Source of the DNA: Casuarina equisetifolia
Taxonomy: Eukaryota > Streptophyta > Magnoliopsida > Fagales > Casuarinaceae
NCBI GenBank assembly: GCA_028551475.1
Contig: CM052362.1
Span: 16,608,521 to 16,672,520 of the forward strand
DNA: 64,000 bases
Reading direction: 5' to 3'
The notes under the pieces are model-generated. The model worked only from the letters and a program-made list of their open reading frames with translations, did not search any database and was not told the origin of the DNA. Within the stretch, counting starts at the first letter, position 1; each line of letters starts with the position of its first letter. Made by a program: the position numbers and the translations under genes. Below, piece after piece: positions 34,640-44,850 of the stretch.

Positions 34640-35155
34640 TTTTCAGTGTGGCTTCTGCTCGTCTTGTTTGTGTTACTTGGAAAGGGTGGCCAATGTAACT
34701 TGTTTCTTTGATTTTTCTCCTTACAAAATGGTAGGTTTTCTTTTGATCACACAGCCAAGTTGGGTCTAGATGTTGCTTCAAGTATTCTTACAAGGTATGT
34801 TCTACTGTTTATGATGAATGAACTTTACCAGAAAAAGAAAAGGTTGGATGTGGAAGAAATTAGCCTCTGAATTCATAATCTTGATGCATTATTCTCCCTG
34901 CAGGCCTACAGGCTCCTACAGTACAACATTCTCAAGGGAATGTAAAATTTCTCATACATCCGTAGATTTCTACTCATCCTGCTTAAATGATAAGATACAT
35001 GATCTGAATTGTTCCTTGCGAGTCAAAGGTATTTGACTTTGTAAATTAGAGGTTTAGTTTTCTGTTAGATTTATCTATTTCTGGTAAGGTTTATCCTCTT
35101 TAAACTACATTAGTCTGCAATTATACAGGTTGTCATGCCCGTTATGTGTAATGAC
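34640..35155 (+). pseudogene. Possible captured host-gene fragment (C-terminal exons)
   Basis: Exon-like pieces are flanked by good splice signals. One ends F-D-H-T-A-K-L-G-L-D-V-A-S-S-I-L-T-R at ttacaag|gtatgt (about 34793). The next is bounded by ctccctgcag (about 34901) and aaag|gtattt (about 35028) and reads P-T-G-S-Y-S-T-T-F-S-R-E-C-K-I. A short last piece after tatacag (about 35128) reads G-C-H-A-R-Y-V then stop. The phases agree across both junctions. The protein is not recognised and no upstream gene is present, so this looks like a transposed 3' gene fragment rather than a working gene. Confidence 0.35.
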
Positions 35156-35890
35156 TTTAAAGTTTCATATCATTCATGGACAAGTGGTATTGAATTTACT
35201 ACAATTTTTAACGTTTTTCATTTGCATAATTTGTGAGACTGACCCAATAATAGTCTTGTTGAGGAAGTATTTTATTGCTGGACAGCACCCAGTCTTCGTA
35301 TATGTTGCTATTGACATGAATAGAATTTTTGTTAGTTAATCTTTTATAGTGTCTTGTGGATAATTTTTTTTTTCTATGAATGAACAATTGTTTTGGAAGC
35401 TTGCTAGATATAATGCCAGATTAAAAAATTAGATTGAAGTTCAGTCTTCGTTGTGCCCACCTATTGAGGCACAAAATTCACTATTTTTTATTTGCATTTA
35501 TGGTTTGTGCCAGCAAATCAGGATTTCTGCGAAGTTGTATTTTAAATTGTAGCCTGAGGACCTCCAGTTACCTTTAATCTCTCAGACAGCTTTTCTACAC
35601 TCTTTTTGTCACTTTCTTCTACCTTTTTAGATTCTTGAGAATTCTAATCTTGATCCATGTGGTATATTCACATAACATGTAGCTTAAATATAGCATTGAA
35701 TGTGGTTGGAGAGGTATCTATACTGGTATGCTATTTTTTTGAATTGCCAAAAGAAGTAAAAAAAAAAAAAAAGGCTTTCTTTTTCAGAGAGATGCTTTTA
35801 TCGGGCAAGTTCACCACAAGTCCTAAGTTCCTTTTTTTTTTTTTGGGTTAAAATAAACTCTGTATCCCTCTCTATTTTAACCATTTTGCT
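35156..35890. other. Unassigned AT-rich DNA
   Basis: Possibly the 3' flank of the gene fragment to its left. Poly-A (35757-35772) and poly-T (35831-35844) runs are present. No gene or element is recognised. Confidence 0.4.
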
Positions 35891-35894
35891 TCAT

Positions 35895-36030
35895 TAGTAA
35901 GAAGACTCGCCTGGTTGCTCGAGGCTATGAAAAAGAATATGGTCTATATTATGCCGAGACGTCACATTCAGTCCAGTAGCTCAAAAAGGTACCATTCACA
36001 CTTACTTACATTCAGCACTAGCCCAATTCC
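35895..36030 (+). pseudogene. Copia reverse transcriptase shred
   Basis: The plus strand reads T-R-L-V-A-R-G-Y-E-K-E-Y-G-L-Y-Y and, after a frameshift, T-F-S-P-V-A-Q-K-G-T-I-H, the start of Copia RT (family form: [16 protein letters not shown]). The second half lies in the 223-bp tandem repeat and so occurs twice. Confidence 0.65.
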
Positions 36031-36408
36031 CACCTGGAGACAAAGGAGAAGATAAATAAAAAGCGGAGAGTTCTCTGAGAGGGAATAATCCAACGTATTA
36101 AACATATCAATCTGGCATCTTTATCGATCCAAGATTCCTATACCGAAAATGCCCTTGGAAGATTCCTTCCCCCCCCTCCCCCCCACCAATTCAGTCCAGT
36201 AGCTCAAAAAGGTACCATTCACACTTACTTACATTCAGCACTAGCCCAATTCCCACCTGGAGACAAAGGAGAAGATAAATAAAAAGCGGAGAGTTCTCTG
36301 AGAGGGAATAATCCAACGTATTAAACATATCAATCTGGCATCTTTATCGATCCAAGATTCCTATACCGAAAATGCCCTTGGAAGATTCCTTCCCCCCCAC
36401 CCCCACCA
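35966..36408 (+). repeat. Tandem duplication, about 223-bp unit, nearly identical
   Basis: 35966-36188 is repeated at 36189-36408. I found no difference outside the terminal poly-C tract, where the two differ in length and composition. Both start attcagtccagtagctc. Confidence 0.92.
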
Positions 36409-37685
36409 ATTCCCTTGGATGGAATCAATGAGAATCTCAGACACTACCAAAAATTCCCTTGGAAGATCCCACTCCCCTCTCCTTCCCACTACAACCCATT
36501 GACCCACATGCCGGCACCCCCCTTTCCTTCCCACTACAATTTGGTTGTCACCTCTATTATTAGATAGGAAGATTCTCACTAACCCCCCCTCCTTGCCTTC
36601 TCCTTACCACTACAGCCCATTGACCCACATGTCGGCACCCTCATTAGCTGGCGTGACCCCTTTGCCTTCTGTAGGGGGTTGGCCAACCCATCCTATACCA
36701 TTAGTTGGCATAGACCGTTGGCGGCGACCACATTTTATATTAAAAAGAAAAAAGAAAAAACAAACAACAACAATCTTTGAACCTTCATGCCCGGCACAAT
36801 GATTGCATGCACCACCACTTTACAATTTGTAAAGGGTTTAGGCATGTCCAATATTAGATAGCAAGAAGCTATTGTTGGCAAAACTAGATAAGTCTAATCG
36901 GGACGCCCTCCTTCACAAATCCTATCATTCTGTAACTAACCGCTTTCCAACGACATCTTTTGTCAGTGTGTGAGCTTTTGAACATTCCAAAGGTTCAAAG
37001 GGCAGCACATGAACCCAATAACACTAAATGGGAAGAAAAACATGATTTTCTTGGATGGGAAGACAAACATCCTATCATTGCTAGACATTAATTGCAAAGT
37101 TTAATGGTAAGAGGATGTTGGTGGATGTTTTTGAGCAACATGTGAACACAACATAGGGGCTTGAAAAGCCAACCATAGTTGGCCTAAAATTGGCACAACA
37201 TATTAGCATTCACTTGCAATCTAAGGGTAATTTTGCAAACGCATGGTCCTATGAGGAGAGGTTCTTTGAAAATGCAAGGTTTTTGTTATCTCATTAGGAC
37301 AATAACCGAATTGGAGACATATCTATGACAATGCTATGGATTAGATTGCCTAATTTACCACCTCAACTCTAATCACTCCACATATTCTTTTGGTGGATTT
37401 AAAAATCTGTAAGATTAGCTCCAAATGCACTAAAGGTAAGGGTGAGGTCTCTAATGGCTTGAAGAATGGAATACTTTTAGGTGTTAGTGATTTGGTTGTA
37501 ACTATCTTTCAAAGTGCTTCAAATTTTTTGGATAGTTAGCTAGGACACCATTGATTCAAGTGAATGATAGAAGGAATGGGTGAACCATGACTTAACAGTG
37601 GCATGGCGTTGATCCCATTTGAGCATGTCTTTCTCATTTTTGGTTGGCAAGGGAGTTTTCCGATCAAAAAGTTCACGTTGTTTCG
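36409..37685. other. Pyrimidine-rich and degenerate DNA, possibly LINE ORF1-like
   Basis: 36409-36730 is C/T-rich with a partly repeated motif (cccattgacccacatg at about 36499 and 36616). At 37080-37440 plus-strand fragments such as L-W-I-R-L-P-N-L-P-P-Q recall the DUF4283-type region of plant LINE ORF1, but frames break often and I would not insist. Confidence 0.3.
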
Positions 37686-37689
37686 GGCG

Positions 37690-37910
37690 AGAAAGATAGT
37701 TTGGACTTAGTCACTCCAAACCTACCATTTCACCTTGCTAGTAAGCTTGGAGAAGATAATGCTTATGGTTTGAAGGTCCATGATAAAGAGAAAATACGGG
37801 TCATGAATCATTGATGGAATGAAGGCAAAGATAATTGCAGTCAGAGGAGGTGCATAATTAGCAGGTGGGGTGGCCATTGTAGTCGATGGTAAAGGCAATT
37901 GGAAAAAGGG
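37690..37910 (-). pseudogene. Copia gag N-terminal fragment
   Basis: This minus-strand piece aligns at base level with 47600-47770, the gag start of the complete minus-strand Copia (shared tttgg-ctt-gtcact-caaac and ttgaag blocks, and ggtggccat at the start codon). Only the first exon-like stretch survives. Confidence 0.5.
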
Positions 37911-38185
37911 CGACAATTAGGGTTTAGGGTTTTGAATTAGGGAAAATGATGGGGGGAATTGCAAAATTTCATGAAAGAATGATAAGCGGTGATGCAACAT
38001 CATGTAAGGGTTGGGTGAGGAAAAAAAGGGTAAGTGGTAAGACAACATCATGTAGGGAAGGGGTGGGGGTAAAAAAGTGATGGGAATAAAGGAAAAGAAA
38101 AAGAACAATAACAAACTCTTAGATGATGGCTTTGAAGAAAAAGGGTGAAAGTAGTTTTAGGTCTCAAGGAAAGAAACAATGTGCA
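37911..38185. other. A/G-rich region with a short imperfect tandem repeat
   Basis: Two imperfect units of about 55 bp each contain acaacatcatgta (about 37996 and 38042). No gene is seen. It may be the leader of the gag fragment to its left. Confidence 0.35.
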
Positions 38186-38189
38186 AATA

Positions 38190-38760
38190 GTTTGCTTTGG
38201 GATAACGAACATTTGCTTCCAAAAGATGCAAGTAGAAATAAAAATTGATTTTGCCAATTATAAGCTTTAGGCATAGCTTAGATGTTTTATTCCCCAACCA
38301 TAAATTCTTCTCATGATTTTTTCTGTTAAAACCCTACAATTAACATAAGTATGTCTTTTGTAATAAAGGGAACATCAAGATACTTGATTGGGAGAATTCT
38401 TTCAGAGAAAGGAGTATATGATCTAAAATAAAAAGCTTTTCTTGTTCAGTAAATCCTAAAAATATATCTGACATTTACTAGGATTAAAACATAAACCTGT
38501 GAGTGCTACAAAGTTTTTCAAAACATTAGCGAGACTTAACATTGAATTTATATCCCTATGTGGAAATAAAAATAAATTATTAGTAAAGCAAAAATGAATA
38601 ATTTTCTCCCTTTTACATTGCCAATGGTATTTGAAAGTAGAAGCAAAAATTTTCTCAATAATAATCATATTAAGAATTTCTTTGACAAAGACAAATAAAT
38701 AAGGAGACAGAGGATTTCTTTGTCTTAACTTATTGGTGCCCTTAAAGTAGCTAACATGCT
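38190..38760 (-). pseudogene. LINE (L1-type) reverse transcriptase fragment, copy 2
   Basis: From about 38745 leftward the minus strand reads G-T-N-K-L-R-Q-R-N-P-L-S-P-Y-L-F, then an open stretch (38668-38456) with F-K-Y-H-W-Q-C-K and H-F-C-F-T-N-N-L, where the catalytic F-A-D-D has become F-T-N-N, and G-L-C-F-N-P-S-K-C-Q-I-Y-F. A further shift leads to a Y-L-D-V-P-like segment near 38370. The block order is that of plant LINE RT. Inactive and truncated. Confidence 0.78.
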
Positions 38761-39165
38761 CACCATTAAAATTTACAGAGACTTTAGTAGCAGTAATACA
38801 TTGGTAACTTCTTTATTTTATTTGTCTATTTCTTTTATTTCTTTCGGCAAGCTCCTCCCAACCTACGGTTTTGCAACTCTCATTGTGTTTTTTCAAGGCA
38901 CCAGTTACTTTCCAAGTAATAAACTAGCATCACACTTAGGACTCCTTAACATCTACTACATAGGCACTACTAACTTTTTGCTCACACTTAAGACTCGCAC
39001 TTACTAAATGTGGTTCCTCTATTGCGACTCATGAAGAATTAAACTTTTCTTCAGGTTTGGTGATTCTTAAGGTAGTTCACGTGGCCAAGTTACTAGATTT
39101 TTTCCAAGGACTCTCACAATTAAATTTAAAACATTAAGGCAATACTTCAAAACATTATGATCATT
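38761..39165. other. Duplicated spacer between LINE fragment and gag, second copy
   Basis: Collinear with 33321-33720, including the 190-bp segment at 38810-39005. No gene. Confidence 0.6.
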
Positions 39166-39735
39166 GTTTTTCAATATTGTTCCATCTTCTTCCTCTCATC
39201 ACAATTTTAAAGACTCTAAATCCATGGCTTCTTATTTGGATAAAAATGCTCGTCGTGATCACTTGCATCTTTTTACCATTGATTTTCCTAAAAACCCTCT
39301 TGTTACACATCTATTCAATGATACTTACTATGAGATATGGAGCATGCAAGTTCATAGTACTCTTGAGGCTTGAGTTAAATTCAGGTTTGTTGATGACAAC
39401 TTTCCTTGCCAAAACAACGTAGTCCTTGGCTCCTAATAGGACCAATGTCCCTACATCATTAATTAATGGCTAGAGATATCTATAAATGATAGTCCAGTCT
39501 CATGCATCGGTAGAACCAAAAAGTTCCTACGATAATATGGGATTCCTTTGAGCTTCATTTTAGGTAATTAATAGGCACATGTTGGTATAATGTAATGCTT
39601 TCGTTACATGATATGTGTCAAATCAGTGGGAGTGTTATTGATTATTGTACAAATTCTCTGTTTGTCAAAAAAGTCTTGATTTATCATCCTTTTAATTTCT
39701 TTATATGATCACACTGCTTGACGGCCATATTAGAG
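39166..39735 (+). pseudogene. Copia gag fragment, copy 2
   Basis: From ATG 39224 the frame reads M-A-S-Y-L-D-K-N-A-R-R-D, N-P-L-V-T-H-L-F-N-D and W-S-M-Q-V-H-S-T-L-E-A, then the same stop as 33914 and a continuation K-F-R-F-V-D-D-N-F-P. The shared stop means the gag was already dead before duplication. Confidence 0.8.
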
Positions 39736-40360
39736 TACTTTTTAATAAGGCTTTTTCTTGCTCTCAATTTTTGTATCTTAACTAGCTATTTGTAAGTATT
39801 GGCTTCTTACACATTTACTACCTTCTTACAAGAACGTATTTTTCAACTATGCCGTAACAATGTTATCAGTGTTCCTATATTAGTTCAACATATTACTTTA
39901 ACTAGCAACATTTCAAAAAACTTCTTCCTTTTTCTCTTTTGTTAGATGTAGTAACATGGAGCCTTTAGATGCACCTTAATGTCCAGCTTTGCATCATCTA
40001 TATGGTGCCATTTTAGCAACGTCTAAGCACATGTAGCACAAGAATGACACTTTAATTTAATCTCTAGGTAAGACCATAGTGATGCAACATTATCAATTGT
40101 TAAGTTTTCACTTCATTTATATAGATCCTTATAGTCAATTAATTAAGCTTCATGTCATATATGACATTTGTTGTAAGTACTTAATGTATTATTCTTATAT
40201 ACAATATTATGAGCTTTAATATTTTCATATTAATTGATCATTTTTCATCTAACATCAAGACTTATTTATATCCTTAGCTTGCTTTGCTCATTACCATTGT
40301 CATTTTATCACATCCATCTCCACTATCCTTAAACTTGAGACTTACCATTAGGCTTTTTTG
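39736..40360. other. Unassigned AT-rich DNA inside a Copia graveyard
   Basis: It lies between gag and RT remnants of the same orientation. By position it should be decayed protease/integrase DNA, but no motif is readable. Confidence 0.35.
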
Positions 40361-40364
40361 GCTC

Positions 40365-41010
40365 ATAATTGGATTGAGGCTATGGATAAAGATTGATAGC
40401 CCTTAAGGCTAATCATACGTGGGATCTTGTGCCACTTCCCTTTGAATGTCATTCTAGTAGGTGTAAGTGAGTCAATGAGGTTAAGTATCTTGTAGACGAC
40501 AAGGTTGAGTGTTATATGGCCTATTAATGTGGCCAAAGTTATAAGTAATGAGTGGACCTTGATTGTTAGAAGACTTTCCCGCCCTAAGCAATAATGCCTA
40601 CTATTTGTTTTGTCATTGCCATTGCAATTGCCTATTATTGGTCTCTCTACTAGTTGAATGTATCCAATGCATCCTTACATAAGGACTTATTTGGGGAGAT
40701 TTATATGGATGTTCCTTTGGGCCTTCACATTCATGTTAATGGAGTGCAAAATTTATCCTTATTTTAGCTAGATATGTTAAGTCTTGACATGGCTATGTTT
40801 TGTTCACCAAGAAACTAGGCAATACCTATATAATTCTATTAATCTTTATAACAACATTTTCATTAGAGTTAATTGTTATTTTTTATTTGAAGTGTTGTTA
40901 ATGCTTTAGTTTTCACGCAAAAGATTTATGTCAATCCAAATTTTTTCTTGAAGTAGAGATTACTAGCTTACAAAATGAGATCTATTTTAGCTAGGCTAAG
41001 TGTGTGGTAA
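40365..41010 (+). pseudogene. Copia reverse transcriptase, degenerate
   Basis: Across frameshifts the plus strand gives W-I-E-A-M-D-K-D, then a T-W-D-L-V-P-L-P segment. Near 40640-40740 it reads Q-L-N-V-S-N-A-S-L-H-K-D-L-F-G-E-I-Y and V-P-L-G-L-H, matching the Copia RT palm (family form: Q-L-D-V-x-N-A-F-L-H-G, P-P-G-F). The Y-V-D-D region is not readable. Confidence 0.65.
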
Positions 41011-41109
41011 AGATTATTTTAGAGACTAAATTCAAAAATTGGTTAATGACGTGTGAGTTTTGCTTTTGTTTTAATTGTATGAACGAATTTGAAAAAGTAA
41101 GGTATGCAA

Positions 41110-41480
41110 CAATCACTTAGAAGGTGATGCCACTGAATGGACTAGGTATCATTGAAATGGAGGAAACAAATGAATTGAGTACAAGTGCAAGAGAATGTGT
41201 GCCATAGGTTTGCTACGAAGGGCTGGGGAATGGGTGATAGAACAATTTTACCAATTTAGTCAAACTTCCATGGTGGCAGATTATATTGAAAATTTTGAGA
41301 AAAAGCAACTAAAGGAGAGTGCCAAAAATCTTGGATTTATAGAATCCTTACTTACGGATTGCTTCTTAGTACAATCGGAGGATATATGAGGGATCATGTT
41401 AGTGTTAGCGTCCACCACACTAAAGCAAGCCTTCAAATTAGCTCTAGTACATGAAAAGTACATGGGAGCTACGTAGTCGA
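41110..41480 (+). pseudogene. Ty3/gypsy gag fragment
   Basis: The segment reads E-G-D-A-T-E-W-T-R-Y-H, then A-G-E-W-V-I-E-Q-F-Y-Q-F-S-Q-T-S-M-V-A-D-Y-I-E-N-F-E with a following L-L-T-D-C-F-L. This is the retrotransposon gag pattern of plant gypsy elements (family form: L-x-Q-x-G-S-V-x-x-Y-x-x-x-F-E). A Ty3 piece thus sits between Copia RT and RNase H remnants. Confidence 0.6.
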
Positions 41481-41689
41481 AGTATAGTGGAATCAATAGC
41501 CTGCAAACAAGGGACAAGACAATGACACTTTCAAGTAGCAATGCCCTTTGTCCAATAGGAAATGGACCGGAGCTTACGAGCAGATCAATTACAATTTCAG
41601 ATCCTGGGCCACCCTTAGAGTGCATTGGCGAGACACAAATGCAAAATCCTGGGCCACCCTTCATCTCTTTGGTATGGCAACTTATTTAC

Positions 41690-42130
41690 TTTGTGTTTCA
41701 CTCAAAATCCTATCTTTCATGTAAGACAAGAAATGTCAAGATTGATTTATAATTCACCTGAGTGTGAGTCAAGTCTAAGAAGTTAAATAGTCATTTCATT
41801 TCTTTGTTGGTCAACCAACGGATATCTTCATCAAAAACCTCTCCACCATAAGATTCAAGACTCTTTAACTTACCTTACAAACAAGTTTACAATTCATATT
41901 GACCTACTAACTTGGAGGAGATATTAAAATCAAATTTAACTTGTAAGGGCAAAATAATGATTTATCTAGTTAATTATAAAATGCCAAAAGACAATTTGGG
42001 TCATCTTTTGATTATCATAAATAGGTCAACCAATTGTATTTCAAATCATTGTATTTAATATATTTCTCTCAAAGTTCTTCTCTTTATTTTCAAGTATTAT
42101 TTGTTTTTCATGAAACAATTTTATCCACAA
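41690..42130 (+). pseudogene. Copia RNase H end, purine tract and LTR remnant
   Basis: The plus strand shows N-P-I-F-H-V-R near 41700, then V-I-S-F-L-C and, in shifting frames, I-F-I-K-N-L-S (family form: A-D-I-F-T-K-x-L). A purine tract acttggaggagat is at 41909-41921, and an AT-rich LTR-like stretch follows to about 42130. It runs into the polygalacturonase-like fragment, where the two appear fused. Confidence 0.6.
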
Positions 42131-42189
42131 ATTCAATAAGATTTTTGAAAATCCTTGCTTTAACAAAAACTTTCTCAGATGGATTTGAA

Positions 42190-42320
42190 ACGTCATATTG
42201 CCCTTCTAATTGGGGAACGTTGTAAGGAGCAACAGTATTATCTGGCATAAATTTGCTTAATTCATGGCACTGAAGAAGGATAGTAAGTAAGCTAGCCTCT
42301 ACTGTAATGGCCATTGGCAC
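42190..42320 (-). pseudogene. Truncated polygalacturonase 5' end (signal-peptide exon)
   Basis: From ATG 42320 on the minus strand it reads M-P-M-A-I-T-V-E-A-S-L-L-T-I-L-L-Q-C-H-E-L-S-K, nearly the same as the first 23 residues of the polygalacturonase at 23533. After about 43 codons it passes into an LTR-like sequence and stops at 42108. The repeat region and enzyme domain are missing. The first 300 bp upstream also match the intact gene. A secreted micro-peptide of 70 residues would result if transcribed, but a dead remnant is more likely. Confidence 0.75.
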
Positions 42321-42916
42321 GAAACCTCAAACATTACAACAAATTTCTACATGTCTTTATTGTCTTGCAAATCAAAAGCCACTGTGGAGGCCCAACGATG
42401 AGTTGGGAAATGAGTTGTCTCTATGCCACCTTATTTGACAAGTTATTTTCAGTTAAAGAAATTCCGACCATTGGTGTTATTTATAGGAGTTTTAAGAGAT
42501 CCTTATCTATTTTTGTTCTTATGTTATTTCGGTTGGCCAGAATTAGCGATGATGCTTGTGTACGCTTCTCCAAATTTAGGCGTAGTGTATCTGTACCTAC
42601 GGAATGGGCTGCTTAATTTGCATAAACCTCTTTTTATCAGCGAAAATATTCATGCCTACAATCACACCCACCATTTTGTGACCGAAAACTTATTTTGTTA
42701 TTCTACCTATTATGGGTGGTTTAGACAAGGATACTTGTGTAATGGTATTCAAAACTGGGCAACCTAAACTCCTAGGATGTACGAAGCTGTTAAGTTCCGG
42801 GTTGGCTAATACTACTATGCAAAAATAGAGAGGGAGGAAGAAAGAAACAGGGTAGTACACCAAGCCACACAACCTTCAAAATGGTTCTTAAACCTATGGT
42901 CCAAGTCGTGTAATTG
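42321..42916. repeat. Segmental duplication copy 2, left part
   Basis: Collinear with 23534-24285 (polygalacturonase upstream region and following spacer, shortened). It ends gtgtaattg, where the minus-strand Copia was inserted, and the match resumes at 48553. Confidence 0.85.
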
Positions 42917-43119
42917 CATAAGAAAATAAAAAACTACGAGGGAGCATAAAGGAATTCTCTATTGTTGTGATAATCTTTACAATGCTTGGTATACATTTAT
43001 AGAGACATAACCTAGCCTAGGAAAGGTAAACCAAATATTTACAATAATTACAATGATATTGTGCCTAATCACAGGCACTAATATAGTAACATATTAGGTG
43101 AGGCAGCTGTCTATTGACA
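42917..43119 (-). repeat. 3' LTR of the minus-strand Copia
   Basis: 203 bp. On the minus strand it begins tgtcaatagacagc and ends ttttcttatg. The partner ends ttttcttaca, so the terminal CA is mutated here. Confidence 0.88.
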
Positions 43120-43137
43120 CTCCCCCTCAAGCTGGAG
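43120..43137 (-). promoter_or_regulatory. Polypurine tract of the minus-strand Copia
   Basis: On the minus strand cagcttgagggggag abuts the 3' LTR, the canonical Copia plus-strand primer. Confidence 0.8.
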
Positions 43138-43222
43138 ATTTGAATAAATCAAATACTCTGAGCTTGGAAAGAAGATGTCAATGTTGTTTGATGTTGAGTG
43201 CCTTAGTGAGTAGGTCAGTAGG

Positions 43223-44720
43223 TTATTCCTTGGTTGGTACATGTTGTGTCGTAATGATTCCTTGTTGAAACTTTTCTTTGACATAATGACATTTAACTTC
43301 AATATGCTTTGTGCACTCATGAAATATAGGGTTTGCTACAATTTTCTCCATGGCTTCATTGTCACAATGGAGTAATGTTGGACGCTTCATGTAAAAACCA
43401 AAATCTTTAAGTAACCCAATGATCCAAACTATTTCACAGGTGGTAAGTTGCATAGCTCTACATTTTGCTTCGGCTGATGATAAAGACACAATGGATTGTT
43501 TTTAGAGCGCCATGAAATCAAAGAGTTTCCTAACATTATACAAAAGCCTATGGTGGATATTCTTGTCATGGGACATGTGCTGCAATTAGAGTTGCAATAT
43601 GCTTGCAACTCAAATGGCAAAGATGATGAGAACATGAGACCAAGGCCTAGGTAACTTTTAAGATACCTGATCACTTTCAGAGTAGCTTCCATGGGAGACT
43701 ATTTTGGATCATGTATGAACTGGCTAAGAAGTTGGACTGGAAATGTGATGTTAGACCTGGTGAGTGTGAGATAAATCAATCGTTCAACTAGTCACTGATA
43801 AACTGAAGGATCGTCAAGAGGAGGATCATTTATTTGTTCTTTGGATGTAGCATCATACTCAAGGCTTGTGAATTTTTTCTTTTGTTCCATGAGAATCATT
43901 GATGGCTTCGAACTAGCTAAGCCTACTTCAGAAAAAAGTTTCAATGTATACTTTCACTAACTTAATGAAATACTATTGGAGATTGAGCGATTTCAAGCCC
44001 TAAGAAAAACTTTGAGGACTAAGATCTTTCATGAAGAATGTACCATGCAAATATTTTTTGAGGTCTGAAATGGTTGCTTGACTGTTTCCTTTAATTAAGA
44101 TATCATCAACATAAATGAGTAAAGCCACAAAAGAGCTACCTTTCCTCTTGGTGAACAAGGAGTAATCATGGTAAGACTGGTTGAAGTCGTGTGCAATCAG
44201 GGCACCAATGAACTTGGCATTCCATTGCCGAGAAGTTTGCTTCAACTCATAAAGGAATTTCCATAATCGACAAATAAGATGCTCCCCTTGATTGTGAAAT
44301 CCGGGGGGAAGCTCCATATAGACCTCTTCCGAAAGATCATCATGAAGAAAGGCGTTCTGGACATCCATCTAATAAAGGGGCCAATGATGGATGGTGACAA
44401 TGGTAATGATAAGCCAAACAGTGACATGCTTGGCTGTGGGAGAAAAAGTATCCTTGTAGTCAATGCTTTCATGTTGATTATAGCCCTTGGCAGCCAAACG
44501 GGCTTTGTAACGTTCAATGGATTCATTGGCACGATACTTCACCTTATAAACCCATTTACATCCAATAGGACGACGACCAGGGGGCAAAGGAACAATATTT
44601 CAAGTGTGATTAGCTTGAAGGGAAATAAGTTCAACATCCATGGCTACAATCCAATTGGGGTCTTGGGTGGCCTCATGGTACGTGGTAGGTTCAGTGATGG
44701 TGGAAATGGAGGCTATGAAG
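43223..44720 (-). pseudogene. Copia reverse transcriptase/RNase H (minus strand)
   Basis: Open stretches in Copia order: P-I-G-C-K-W-V-Y-K-V-K and Y-K-A-R-L-A-A-K-G-Y (44587-44369), then [11 protein letters not shown] and L-I-Y-V-D-D-I-L-I (44368-44000), with the catalytic Y-V-D-D intact. Part of the palm and connection is lost before RNase H (43692-43429), which gives V-I-R-Y-L-K. 43489-43223 follows with S-S-A-E-A-K-C-R-A-M, L-L-H-C-D-N-E-A and T-K-H-I-E-V. Several frameshifts make it inactive as it stands. Confidence 0.9.
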
Positions 44721-44850
44721 TGCTGGTAAGGGGGGTTGCACTAGTAAAGGGAGACATAGTTAGATATCAGATAAAGGGAGGTTTGGGAAGAGGGAGGTAG
44801 GGTAGGACATATGTAGTTAGAAGTCCAGATAGAAGGCGGGTGGGACTAGA

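Noticed and set aside
36361..36802. Proline- and glycine-rich frames in the C/T-rich stretch
   Set aside because: Low-complexity DNA, with frames on both strands and no conserved feature.
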